Source of the DNA: BPGL01 sp035463115
GTDB lineage: Bacteria > Actinomycetota > UBA4738 > HRBIN12
Direction of reading: 5' to 3'
Assembly: GCA_035463115.1 (NCBI GenBank)
Contig: DATHTO010000135.1
Span: forward strand, 1 to 64,000
DNA: 64,000 nt
Shown: in pieces, positions 43,016-51,343 of the stretch
How the letters are laid out: each line of letters opens with the position of its first letter
Position numbering within the stretch: the first letter of the stretch is position 1
Notes under the pieces: model-generated
The model's database searches: none
What the model saw: the letters and a program-made list of their open reading frames with translations, nothing else
Told to the model about the DNA's origin: nothing
Made by a program: the position numbers and the translations under genes

Positions 43016-44176
43016 ATGGACATTCCCCAGAACTACCTCGCGGTGATCAAGGTCGTCGGGATCGGCGGCGGCGGCGTGAACGCGGTGAACCGGATGATCG
43101 AGGCAGGCCTCCGGGGCGTCGAGTTCATCGCCGTGAACACCGACGCGCAGACGCTGCTGATGTCCGACGCCGAGGTGAAGCTCGACATCGGCCGTGAGAC
43201 CACCCGCGGGCTCGGGGCCGGTTCGGATCCCGAGGTCGGGAACCAGGCCGCGACCGAGCATGCCGACGAGATCGAGGAGATCCTCAAAGGCGCCGACATG
43301 GTCTTCATCACGGCCGGCGAGGGAGGCGGCACGGGCACCGGAGGGGCGCCGGTCGTGGCCGAGATCGCGCGGAACCTCGGCGCCCTGACGATCGGCGTCG
43401 TGACGCGCCCGTTCGGCTTCGAGGGCCGCAAGCGCGCGACGCAGGCCGACCTCGGCATCACCGAGCTGAAGAAGGCCGTCGACACGCTGATCGTCGTGCC
43501 GAACGACCGTCTCCTCCAGGTCGCCTATCCGCACATGCCGATGATCGAGGCGTTCCGGATGGCCGACCAGGTCCTGTATCAGGGCGTCGACGGCATCACG
43601 TCGCTGATCACGACACCGGGCCTGATCAACCTCGACTTCGCCGACGTGAAGTCGGTGATGGCGGGAGCGGGCTCAGCGCTCATGGGCATCGGCGCCGGCG
43701 CCGGCGACGACCGCGCCGCCGAAGCCGCTCGGAACGCCGTCAGCTCGCCGCTCCTCGAGTCGTCGATCGACGGCGCGAAGGGCGTGCTGCTGTCGATCGC
43801 CGGTCCGACCGACCTGACCCTGCACGAGGTGAACGCCGCGGCCGACGCGATCACCCGCGTCGCGCACCCCGACGCCAACATCATCTTCGGCGCCGTCGTC
43901 GACGACGCCCTCGGCGACGAGGTCCGGGTGACGGTCGTCGCGGCGGGCTTCGACAAGGTCACGCCCGTGGGGGACAACCGGTTCGAATCTCGACTGTCGA
44001 AGCTGCTCGAGGAACCCGCGCGTCCGAGCGCGCCGGTGGCCGTCCCGAGCGAGCCGCTGCCCTCGATCCTCGCCGACGAGAGCGACGATGTGTTCACGAC
44101 GGGCGAGTCCGAGCCGGCCACCGTGTCGTTCGACGCCGAGGAAGACCTCGACATCCCGGACTTCCTGAAGAGCTAG
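43016..44176 (+). CDS. ftsZ: Cell-division tubulin homologue FtsZ
   Basis: 386 residues from ATG 43016 (MDIPQNYLAVIKVVGIGGGG), chosen by family alignment and by GGAGGG 9 nt upstream; GTG 42956 and ATG 42977 are in frame but add non-conserved residues. The GTP-binding signature GGGTGTGGAPV is near residue 105, and the T7 loop NLDFADVKSVM is present. The C-terminal linker is acidic and ends in the conserved partner-binding peptide EDLDIPDFLKS, the site for SepF. Polymerises into the Z ring. No ftsA is nearby, consistent with SepF serving as membrane anchor. Confidence 0.97.
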   Translation: MDIPQNYLAVIKVVGIGGGGVNAVNRMIEAGLRGVEFIAVNTDAQTLLMSDAEVKLDIGRETTRGLGAGSDPEVGNQAATEHADEIEEILKGADMVFITAGEGGGTGTGGAPVVAEIARNLGALTIGVVTRPFGFEGRKRATQADLGITELKKAVDTLIVVPNDRLLQVAYPHMPMIEAFRMADQVLYQGVDGITSLITTPGLINLDFADVKSVMAGAGSALMGIGAGAGDDRAAEAARNAVSSPLLESSIDGAKGVLLSIAGPTDLTLHEVNAAADAITRVAHPDANIIFGAVVDDALGDEVRVTVVAAGFDKVTPVGDNRFESRLSKLLEEPARPSAPVAVPSEPLPSILADESDDVFTTGESEPATVSFDAEEDLDIPDFLKS

Positions 44177-44217
44177 ATCGGACCGACGGAACCCCGCCGA
44201 CGCGCGGCCCCGCGCGT

Positions 44218-44287
44218 GGGGGCGGGGAGGTTCGAGCGAGGAGGCGCCCTTCCCCCGCCTCTTGGCCGAGAGAACCTCCCCGCCCCC
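44218..44287 (+). other. Large composite hairpin between ftsZ and yggS
   Basis: GGGGGCGGGGAGGTTC (44218-44233) is perfectly complementary to GAACCTCCCCGCCCCC (44272-44287), a 16-bp stem. Inside it a second stem of 8 bp pairs 44239-44246 with 44256-44263. There is no U-tract. It could be a terminator, an mRNA-end stabiliser that sets ftsZ dosage against yggS-sepF, or a structured RNA. Confidence 0.7.
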
Positions 44288-44335
44288 GTCCACGTCCGTG
44301 ACGGCGCCGCCGTCGCGGGATGGGAAGCTCCCGCG

Positions 44336-45019
44336 GTGACGACCGACGACATCGCGAGCCGCCTCGCCGCGATCCGGGAGCGGATCGCGGATGCGGCCGC
44401 CGCGGCCGGGCGCACGCCCGACGACGTCACGCTCGTCGCGGCGGCGAAGCGCCAACCGGCGGAGGCGATGCGTGCCGCGGTCGAGCTCGGCGTGGAGGCG
44501 ATCGGGCACAACTACGTGCGGGAGCTGCGCCAGGCGCGGGCGGACGTGGGCCCATCGGCCGTCCGATGGCACTTCATCGGGACGCTGCAGTCCAGCACCG
44601 CCCACCACGTCGCCGACCTCGCCGACGTGGTCGAGACGCTCGCCGGTGATCGAGCCGTCCGACGCCTCGCCGCGCGGGCCGAGCGTGCGGGCCGAACCGT
44701 CGACGGGCTCCTCGAGGTCGACTTCACCGGTCGACGTTCCGGGTACGCGCCCGACGAGGTCGCCGCCGCGGTCGATCGCGTGGCGGCGCTCGACGGCGTC
44801 CGGCTGCGCGGCCTGATGACGATCCCGCCTCCCACGCCGACGGCGGAGGAGGCGCGGCCGTGGTTCCGCCGGCTCCGTGAGCTGCGTGACGACGTCCGCG
44901 AACGGCATCCCGAGGTGCTGGACCTGTCGATGGGGATGTCGTTGGATTACCAGGTCGCGGTGCATGAAGGCGCTACCATGGTCCGGATCGGGACGGCGTT
45001 GTTCGGCCCGCGGACCTGA
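44336..45019 (+). CDS. yggS: PLP homeostasis protein YggS/YlmE
   Basis: 227 residues from GTG 44336; the longer open frame starts inside the hairpin. TIM barrel of the alanine-racemase N-domain type: LVAAAKRQPAEAM carries the PLP Lys. Further blocks are IGHNYVRELRQ, WHFIGTLQSS, GLMTIPPP, LSMGMSLDYQVAVHEGATMVRIGTALFGPR. It binds PLP and is linked to PLP and amino-acid balance, without a known catalytic activity. A typical companion of sepF in Gram-positive dcw clusters. Confidence 0.92.
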   Translation: MTTDDIASRLAAIRERIADAAAAAGRTPDDVTLVAAAKRQPAEAMRAAVELGVEAIGHNYVRELRQARADVGPSAVRWHFIGTLQSSTAHHVADLADVVETLAGDRAVRRLAARAERAGRTVDGLLEVDFTGRRSGYAPDEVAAAVDRVAALDGVRLRGLMTIPPPTPTAEEARPWFRRLRELRDDVRERHPEVLDLSMGMSLDYQVAVHEGATMVRIGTALFGPRT

Positions 45020-45067
45020 CGAGCGCGACCCCGTGGCGCGAGCCCGCGGAACAGGGAGGACCGACAC

Positions 45068-45532
45068 ATGGCCGGCGTGTGGAAGAAGACGATGAACTAC
45101 CTGGGGCTCGTGGAGGACGACGAGGAGTTCGTCGAGGACCTGCCCGAGGCCGAGCCCGCGCCCGTCCGCCGGATGCGCCCGCAGGCGGTCCGCGAGGTGC
45201 CGGCCGACACCGAGGGCGTCGTGCGCACGATCGCGTCGCCGCGTCCGGCGGCGACCGGCGCGATCCACAAGTCGGAGCCGAAGCGCTTCAACGAGGCGCG
45301 CGAGGTCGCCGACCGGTTCAAAGAAGGCACCGCGGTCATCATGAACCTCCAGTCGACCGAGGACTCGATCGCGCGCCGCCTCGTCGACTTCGCCAGCGGC
45401 CTCGTCTACGGGCTCGACGGCAAGATCGAGCTCGTCGCGAACCGGGTGTACCTGCTGACCCCCGCCGATGTCGAGGTGTCGGCCGAGGAGCGCGAGCGGC
45501 TCGCCGGCGGTGGGTTCTACAACCAGTTCTGA
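45068..45532 (+). CDS. sepF: Cell-division protein SepF
   Basis: 154 residues; AGGGAGGA precedes the ATG. The N-terminal amphipathic stretch MAGVWKKTMNYLGL should bind membrane. A variable acidic linker follows, then the SepF core (EPKRFNEAREVADRFKEGTAVIMNLQ, ARRLVDFASGLVYGLDGKIELVANRVYLLTP). SepF anchors FtsZ to the membrane by its C-terminal peptide. Essential partner where ftsA is absent. Confidence 0.94.
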   Translation: MAGVWKKTMNYLGLVEDDEEFVEDLPEAEPAPVRRMRPQAVREVPADTEGVVRTIASPRPAATGAIHKSEPKRFNEAREVADRFKEGTAVIMNLQSTEDSIARRLVDFASGLVYGLDGKIELVANRVYLLTPADVEVSAEERERLAGGGFYNQF

Positions 45533-45566
45533 GGCGAGCCGGAGGCGCGGCGACGGGTCGCGCTGT

Positions 45567-45572
45567 TAGCCT
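45567..45572 (+). promoter_or_regulatory. -10 box TAGCCT for the yggT gene
   Basis: TAGCCT ends 9 nt before GTG 45582 with no ribosome site between; leaderless form. Confidence 0.4.
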
Positions 45573-45581
45573 TCCCGGCCG

Positions 45582-45842
45582 GTGGAACGCCTGATCTGTC
45601 TCGTCCTGTTCGTCTTCTGGCTGCTGTTGCTCGCGCGCGTGGTGCTGTCGTGGCTGCAGCTCGCTGGTGTCCGCCCGCCGATGGGCGGCCCGCTGCGCTC
45701 CCTCTACGACCTGCTCTTCGACGTGACGGAGCCCGTGCTGAGCCGGCTCCGACGCATCGTGCCGCCGGCGGGCATGTTCGACCTCTCGGTGGTCGTCGCG
45801 TTCATCATCATCTTCGTGCTGCAGGCGGCGATCTGCCGGTAG
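45582..45842 (+). CDS. YggT/YlmG-family membrane protein
   Basis: 86 residues from GTG 45582. Two TM helices (about 3-22 and 64-84) flank a loop with the conserved VVLSWLQL and SLYDLLFDVTEPVLSRLRRIVPP stretches. YlmG proteins are small membrane proteins coded next to sepF and linked with division or membrane protein distribution; the exact role is open. Confidence 0.9.
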   Translation: MERLICLVLFVFWLLLLARVVLSWLQLAGVRPPMGGPLRSLYDLLFDVTEPVLSRLRRIVPPAGMFDLSVVVAFIIIFVLQAAICR

Positions 45843-45867
45843 GACCGATCGAACGAGGAGGCGCCCC

Positions 45868-46764
45868 GTGCGACGCAAGGACAAGGACCAGGGAGCCGTT
45901 CCCGCCCCGTCGACGGCGTCGTCGATGATCACCCCGCTCGACATCCAGCAGAAGGAGTTCCAGGTCTCGCGCTTCGGCGGCTACCGGATGCGCGACGTCG
46001 ACGAGTTCCTCGACCAGCTCACCGACGCGATGTCGGCGGTGCTCGCCGAGAACGAGCGGCTGCGCGCGGGAGCGGGATCGCCGCCGCTGGTCGGCAGCCC
46101 CGACCTCGACGAGGTCGCGCGCCAGGCCGACGAGATCATCCAGCGCGCGCGCGATGAGGCGGCGAGGATCGTCGCCGAGGCGAACGAGCGGGCGGCGTCG
46201 CTCGCAGGAGGCGCCGCCGCCGGCGCCGTCACGGGGGCCGACCGTGCTGCGGTCGACGCGTTCCTCGCCCGGGAACGTGCGTTCCTGCAGAGCCTCGCAT
46301 CGCTCGTCCAGGAACATGCCGACGGCGTCAAGGGCATGGCACGCGACGTCCGGCGCCGGAGCGCCCCGTCGTCGTCCGCGGCCGACGCCGGCCCGTCGGC
46401 GCCCGACCCGAGCGCAGAGCGGTCCGCGCGCCCCCCGGCTCCGACCGCGCCCGTCGAGGCGCCCGCAGCCGCTGCCTCGGTCGCAGCGTCCGAGCCGGCG
46501 ACGGAGCCGCCCGTCCCGTCACGCGACACCGCGACCGGAGCGGAGCCGGAGACCCGCGCTCCGTCGGGCGACGCGGCGACCGAGCCAGAGCAAGAGCCGG
46601 AGCACGAGCCGGAGCAAGAGCCGGAGCCCACGAGGCCGATCACGCCGGTCCCGGGCACCGCCGACGATCCGATCGTCGTGTCGGAGCCCGAGCCCGCACG
46701 CACCCGGCGCGAGGACGACGGCGACCAGAGCCTCCGCGAGCTGTTCTGGGGCGAGGAGAGCTGA
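45868..46764 (+). CDS. divIVA: DivIVA/Wag31-like polar scaffold protein
   Basis: 298 residues from GTG 45868, with CGAGGAGG upstream. The N-terminal DivIVA domain starts at about residue 22 (ITPLDIQQKEFQVSRFGGYRMRDVDEFLDQLTDAM), with the Phe-Gly-Gly-Tyr-Arg membrane hook. A coiled-coil continues to about residue 160. The C-terminal half is low-complexity, Ala/Pro/Glu-rich, with an EPEQEPEHEPEQEPEP run from a degenerate DNA repeat near 46585-46630. It marks curved membrane and guides polar growth or septum placement. Convergent with ileS. Confidence 0.9.
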   Translation: MRRKDKDQGAVPAPSTASSMITPLDIQQKEFQVSRFGGYRMRDVDEFLDQLTDAMSAVLAENERLRAGAGSPPLVGSPDLDEVARQADEIIQRARDEAARIVAEANERAASLAGGAAAGAVTGADRAAVDAFLARERAFLQSLASLVQEHADGVKGMARDVRRRSAPSSSAADAGPSAPDPSAERSARPPAPTAPVEAPAAAASVAASEPATEPPVPSRDTATGAEPETRAPSGDAATEPEQEPEHEPEQEPEPTRPITPVPGTADDPIVVSEPEPARTRREDDGDQSLRELFWGEES

Positions 46765-46804
46765 CCGCGCGAGCGTCCGACCCGGAGCGCGGACCCGCGC
46801 GTCG

Positions 46805-49800
46805 TCACGCCCGCCGCAGCGTGACGACGACCGGCGTTCCGTCGAGCTCCGTCTCCTGACGGAACGCCGCGTCCTCGAGCGCCGACCCCGACGTCTCGAG
46901 CGCGAGGGTCTCCGAGGCGATCGCATCACGGTGCGCCGCCACCGCGTCCGCCCAGACGCCGGTCGTCGCGACGCCGAGCGCGATCCGGTCGCCGACGTCG
47001 AGCCCCGCGGCCTTCCGCGCGTCCTGAACGAGCCTGATCACCTCGCGCGCCCTCCCTTCGGCGAGGAGGTCGTCGTCGACCTCGAGGTCGAGCGCGACGG
47101 TGACGCCGCCCTCGCCCGCCACGCCCCAGCCCGCGAGGACCTCCTGTGTGAGGTCGACGTCGTCGGGTGCGAGCTCGACGGCTCCGTCGCCGAGGTCGAT
47201 CGTGATCGATCCGCCGCTCGCGAGGGCGGACGCCAACGCGCCGTCGTCGCCGGCCAGTGCCGCGGCGACGTCTTTGACGCGGGAACCGAGCCGGGGTCCG
47301 AGCGCCTTGAACCTCGGCTTCGCGCGCCACCGACCGAACGTCGAGACGGATCCCGCGAACCGGACCTCTCGGACGTTCAGCTCGTCGGCGATGATCGGGA
47401 GCAGCCCGTCGAGCGCGGCATGCGAACCCGCGACGTGCACGACCGCGGCTCGCAGCGGCTGGCGCACCTTCGTCTTCGTCTCGACGCGGATCCGCCGGCC
47501 GAGCTCGACGATGCGGCGTGCCTCCACCATCGCGCCATCGAGGTCGTCGTCGATCGACGCGACATCGGCGGTCGGGTAGTCGGCGAGATGCACCGAGTCG
47601 GGACCGCCGCCCCGCGCCGCCGCGAGGTTGCGCCACAGCTCCTCCGCGACGAACGGCGTGAACGGCGCGAGGAGCGTCGCGACCGTGACGAGGCACTCGT
47701 GCAGCGTGTGGAACGCCGCGCGGGCGTCGTCGCCGAGCTCGCCGCCGGCGTTCCAGAACCGTCTGCGGGATCGACGGACGTACCACTTCGACAGATCGTC
47801 GACGAACGCCTCGATCCGTCGACCCGCCGCCGTCGCGTCGTACGCCTCGAGGCCGCGTCGGGCCTCGTCGATCGTCCGGTGCAGCTGCGACACGATCCAC
47901 CGGTCGAGCGGCGGGCGTTCCGCGACGGGAGGCGCCGGCGTCGCGTCGGGATCGAAGCCGTCGGCGATCGCGTACGTGCAGAAGAACGCGTACACGTTCC
48001 AGAGCGTCATGAGGAACCGGCGGACGATCTCGTCGAAGGCCTCCATCGACACGCGCCGCGACGCCCACGGCGAACCTTCGGTCAACAGGAACCATCGGAG
48101 GGCATCGGCGCCGTGGCGATCGAGGACGTCGAACGGGTCGATCACGTTCCCGAGCGACTTCGACATCTTCTTGCCGTCCTTGTCCACGATGTGGCCGAGA
48201 CAGACGACGTTCCGGTACGTGATCGAGTCGAAGTGCAGGACGCCTTCGGCCATGAGCGTGTAGAACCACCCACGCGTCTGGTCGATCGCCTCGGAGATGA
48301 AGTCGGCGGGGAACGACCGCGTGAACAGCTCCTCCCCGCGCCCGAGCTCGGGGTGATATCCCCACTGCGCGAACGGCATCGCGCCGGAGTCGTACCAGGT
48401 GTCGATCACTTCCGGGACGCGCGTCGCCGTCGCTGCGCACCCGTCGGCGCCGCACGCGATCGTCACGTCGTCGATCTGCGGCCGATGCGGATCGAGGCTC
48501 GACAGGTCTCGGCCGGCGCGCTCGCCGAGCTCGCGGAGCGAGCCGATCGCGGTCGCATGGCCCTGCGGGCACCGCCAGATCGGCAGCGGCGTGCCCCAGT
48601 ACCGCTCGCGCGAGAGTGCCCAGTCGACGTTGTTCTCGAGCCAGTTCCCGTAGCGCCCGTGCCGGATGTGCTCGGGGAACCACGCCACCTCGTCGTTCAC
48701 CTCGAGGAGGCGGTCCTTCACGGCGGTCGTGCGGATGTACCACGACGTGCGCGCGTAGTAGAGCAACGGGGTCCCGCAGCGCCAGCAGAACGGGTAGCTG
48801 TGTTCGTACGTCCCTGCCTGCACCAGGAGCCCCCGCGCTCGGAGGTCGTCCACGATCTTCGCGTCGGCCTCCTTCACGAAGAGGCCACGCACGAACGCCG
48901 GCGCCTCGTCGGTGAACGTGCCGTCGTCGGCGACGGGCTTGAAGACCGGCCAGCCCTCGCGGATCCCGACGTCGAGGTCGAGCGCGCCGAACGCCGGCGC
49001 CAGGTGGACGATGCCCGTGCCGTCCTCCATCGATACGAAGTCGCCGGCCACGACGCGATGCGCGCCGGTCGCCTCGTCGACGTTGGGGTACGGGGGCTCG
49101 TAGCGCACGCCGACGAGGTCGGCCCCCCGCAACTCCCGCTCCGGGGCGTGGTCTCCGGCGAGCCGAGCGACCAGCGGCGCCGCGACGATCACCCGCTCGT
49201 CGCCGACGGGCACGACGACGTAGGTGGCCGACGGATCCACGGCGGCGCCGGTGTTCGACGGCAGCGTCCACGGCGTGGTCGTCCACACCGCCAGCGAGAG
49301 CCCGACGAGCGACGCATCGTCGGCCTCGACGATGGGGAACCGGACGTCGACGCTCGGATCGGCGACCGTCCGGTAGCCGAGCGCGACCTCGGCGTCGGAC
49401 AGCGCCGTTCCGCACCGCGGGCAGTACGCCGTGACCTTGTCGGCCTCGACGAGGAGGCCTCGCTCGTGGAGCCGCTTCAGGGACCACCAGACCGACTCGA
49501 TGTACTCGGTCGACATCGTCCAGTAGGCGTCGGACATGTCGATCCAGAAGCCGATCCGTTCGGTCAGCCGCTCGAACTCCCCGACGTAGCGCTGGACCGA
49601 CTCGCGGCAGAGGCGGTTGAACTCGGCGATGCCGAAGGCCTCGATGTCGCGCTTGCCGGTCGTGCCGATCTCCTTCTCGACCTCGAGCTCGACGGGCAGG
49701 CCGTGACAGTCCCAGCCGGCCTTGCGGCGGACGAAGTGGCCGGTCATCGTCTTGAACCGCGGGTACACGTCCTTGAAGGTGCGCGGCTCGACGTGGTGGA

Positions 49801-49972
49801 TGCCCGGCTTGCCGTTCGCGGTCGGCGGGCCCTCGTAGAAGACCCATCCCGGGGCGCCGTCGCGGAGCTCGAGCGAGCGCTCGAAGACGCGTGCCTCGCG
49901 CCAGAAGCCGAGCACGCGCGCCTCGAGCTCGGGGAAGTGCACCCTGGGGTCGACCGCCTGGAACGTCGCCAT
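46805..49972 (-). CDS. ileS: Isoleucyl-tRNA synthetase
   Basis: 1055 residues from the ATG whose first base is 49972, with AGGA 5 nt before it; the longer frame runs into the T-box leader and is not used. Class Ia synthetase: HIGH-type PPTANGKPGIHH at 49-60, a long CP1 editing domain (WTTTPWTLPSNT), zinc-binding CxxC stretches, KKMSKSLGN near residue 600 and a C-terminal anticodon domain. Length and motifs fit the IleS2 group, whose members often resist mupirocin. It charges tRNA-Ile and edits valine. It interrupts the plus-strand run of the neighbourhood. Confidence 0.95.
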   Translation of the reverse strand: MATFQAVDPRVHFPELEARVLGFWREARVFERSLELRDGAPGWVFYEGPPTANGKPGIHHVEPRTFKDVYPRFKTMTGHFVRRKAGWDCHGLPVELEVEKEIGTTGKRDIEAFGIAEFNRLCRESVQRYVGEFERLTERIGFWIDMSDAYWTMSTEYIESVWWSLKRLHERGLLVEADKVTAYCPRCGTALSDAEVALGYRTVADPSVDVRFPIVEADDASLVGLSLAVWTTTPWTLPSNTGAAVDPSATYVVVPVGDERVIVAAPLVARLAGDHAPERELRGADLVGVRYEPPYPNVDEATGAHRVVAGDFVSMEDGTGIVHLAPAFGALDLDVGIREGWPVFKPVADDGTFTDEAPAFVRGLFVKEADAKIVDDLRARGLLVQAGTYEHSYPFCWRCGTPLLYYARTSWYIRTTAVKDRLLEVNDEVAWFPEHIRHGRYGNWLENNVDWALSRERYWGTPLPIWRCPQGHATAIGSLRELGERAGRDLSSLDPHRPQIDDVTIACGADGCAATATRVPEVIDTWYDSGAMPFAQWGYHPELGRGEELFTRSFPADFISEAIDQTRGWFYTLMAEGVLHFDSITYRNVVCLGHIVDKDGKKMSKSLGNVIDPFDVLDRHGADALRWFLLTEGSPWASRRVSMEAFDEIVRRFLMTLWNVYAFFCTYAIADGFDPDATPAPPVAERPPLDRWIVSQLHRTIDEARRGLEAYDATAAGRRIEAFVDDLSKWYVRRSRRRFWNAGGELGDDARAAFHTLHECLVTVATLLAPFTPFVAEELWRNLAAARGGGPDSVHLADYPTADVASIDDDLDGAMVEARRIVELGRRIRVETKTKVRQPLRAAVVHVAGSHAALDGLLPIIADELNVREVRFAGSVSTFGRWRAKPRFKALGPRLGSRVKDVAAALAGDDGALASALASGGSITIDLGDGAVELAPDDVDLTQEVLAGWGVAGEGGVTVALDLEVDDDLLAEGRAREVIRLVQDARKAAGLDVGDRIALGVATTGVWADAVAAHRDAIASETLALETSGSALEDAAFRQETELDGTPVVVTLRRA

Positions 49973-50315
49973 CGCCGTCCTCGTTCCCTTCCGTGCGTGC
50001 CCCATCGGGCGCGCCGCCATCCGCTCCGAGGAACGAGGAACGCCTCGTCCCGATGCAGGGACGAGGCGGAAGGGCCCCGCGGTACCACCCCGCTTGCCGC
50101 GCGCTCGCGCGCGCGGCCGCTCGCCGGTCGCCAGCACGACCGTCCGCGATCACGGGCGGACCCGCCTGCGTCTACTTCGCCGCGGATGGCGTTCGCGGCG
50201 GTTCGGGCAGGAGCTCGGGGAGGATGACGCCGGGGGCGGAAGGCGCCGGCTCCCACCGTCCCGGCTCGCTCGCGCCTCGCTGATCCCGGCGCCGCGTTCC
50301 CGTCGTCGCCGTTGC
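49973..50315 (-). promoter_or_regulatory. ileS T-box leader with Shine-Dalgarno sequestration switch
   Basis: Read on the minus strand. A TAGCAT -10 box lies at 50320-50325. A short Stem I is closed by GGCGCCGG and CCGGCGCC and contains an ATC specifier (50282-50284) and a GGTGGGAG element. The T-box core GGGTGGTACCGCG occupies 50078-50090, where TGGT... pairs with the tRNA acceptor end. Downstream are four complementary segments: A 50058-50068, B 50041-50051, C 50030-50039, D 49978-49987. D contains the ileS ribosome site. A pairs B (11 bp), B pairs C (9 bp with one GU), and C pairs D (10 bp). Uncharged tRNA-Ile should favour B:C and expose the site. Confidence 0.88.
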
Positions 50316-50409
50316 GGCCATGCTACACGCGACGCCACCGCTGCGGAACCGTTCCGGAGCGCGGACACGGCCATGTCGGTTGCCCCGCGGGCGTCCCGAC
50401 GTCGTCTGC

Positions 50410-50415
50410 TACCCT
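50410..50415 (+). promoter_or_regulatory. -10 box TACCCT for the DksA/TraR gene
   Basis: TACCCT ends 8 nt before ATG 50424, leaderless form, no ribosome site. Confidence 0.4.
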
Positions 50416-50423
50416 CGGCGGCC

Positions 50424-50807
50424 ATGGCGCAGGCCAAGCTCACGAAGAAGGAGCAGGACGACCTCCGCACGCGCCTCGTCGACGAGCGCGAGGAGCTGCA
50501 GACGCAGCTCACGGGCATCGAGGAGGACACGTTCGCTGCGTCGCAGTCCGAGATGACCGGCGACGTCGGGCTCGACGACGAGATGGCCGACGCGGGCACG
50601 GCGACCTTCGAGCGCGAGAAGGACCTGTCGATCGAGCAGAACGTCCGCGATCTGCTGCAGAAGATCGATCGCGCCCTCAAACGCATGGACGAGGGCGCCT
50701 ACGGCGTCTGCGAGCGGTGCGGCAAGCCGATCGAGAAGGCACGCATCAAGGCGCTGCCGTACGTCGACCTCTGCATCAAAGACGCCCAGGCGCAGACGCG
50801 CCGCTGA
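50424..50807 (+). CDS. DksA/TraR-family zinc-finger protein with C3D finger
   Basis: 127 residues from ATG 50424. The N-terminal two-thirds is a coiled coil with acidic residues (TGDVGLDDEMADAGTATFEREKDLS), then the finger: C96-x2-C99, 17 residues, C117, and D120 where most family members have the fourth Cys. Family members act on RNA polymerase through the secondary channel, and many actinobacterial homologues affect rRNA and stress transcription. Asp can still ligate zinc, so the finger may be intact or weakened. It directly precedes lspA. Confidence 0.85.
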   Translation: MAQAKLTKKEQDDLRTRLVDEREELQTQLTGIEEDTFAASQSEMTGDVGLDDEMADAGTATFEREKDLSIEQNVRDLLQKIDRALKRMDEGAYGVCERCGKPIEKARIKALPYVDLCIKDAQAQTRR

Positions 50808-50809
50808 CG

Positions 50810-51343
50810 GTGGATCGCGCCCGACGCCGGGGCGCCGCCCTCCTGTTCGCCGTCGCGGCCGCCGCGTACGTCGGCGACCGCCTCACCAAGGTCTGGGCCG
50901 AATCGCGGCTCGCCGAGGCGCCGATCGAGCTGATCGACGGCGTCCTCACGCTCCGGTTCACGACCAACTCCGGTGGCGCGTTCAGCATCGGTGGTTCCAC
51001 GCCGTGGATCTTCGTGACGGCGTCGGTCGTCGTGATCGGCATCATCGTGGTGACGTCGTTTCGGCACACGAGCCTCTGGTCCGCCGCCGCCGTCGGACTG
51101 ATCCTCGGCGGGGCGCTCGGCAACCTCACCGACCGAGCGATCCGAGGTGAGGCGTTCCGCGGGCGCGTCGTCGACTTCATCGACGTGCACGTGTGGCCGA
51201 TCTTCAACCTCGCAGACACGGCGATCGTGATCGGAGCCGCCGTGCTCGCCTTCGGGTCGTTCCTCGACGGGCGCGACGCTCACGCCCAGGCCGACGCCGA
51301 CCGCGACGCCGAGGCCGACGCGGAGGCGCCGGATGCGCGATGA
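50810..51343 (+). CDS. lspA: Lipoprotein signal peptidase (signal peptidase II)
   Basis: 177 residues from GTG 50810, 2 nt after the dksA-like stop. Four TM helices. The catalytic Asp pair is in NLTDRAIRG and FNLADTAIVIG; VLTLRFTTNSGGAFSI is the conserved N-containing loop. It removes signal peptides of prolipoproteins after diacylglyceryl transfer; a substrate such as the LivJ lipoprotein is coded in this same window. The C-terminus is a low-complexity Ala/Asp tail. Confidence 0.93.
   Translation: MDRARRRGAALLFAVAAAAYVGDRLTKVWAESRLAEAPIELIDGVLTLRFTTNSGGAFSIGGSTPWIFVTASVVVIGIIVVTSFRHTSLWSAAAVGLILGGALGNLTDRAIRGEAFRGRVVDFIDVHVWPIFNLADTAIVIGAAVLAFGSFLDGRDAHAQADADRDAEADAEAPDAR

Noticed and set aside
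50000..50137. Upstream ileS start giving about 55 extra residues
   Set aside because: Those codons lie within the T-box leader and its hairpins. The conserved protein begins at the ATG with first base 49972, which has AGGA upstream.
46154..50227. Open frame of more than 1300 codons on the plus strand, antisense to ileS
   Set aside because: It is the antisense shadow of a certain gene in high-GC DNA. Its composition is Arg/Asp-rich with no domains, and it runs through the T-box leader.
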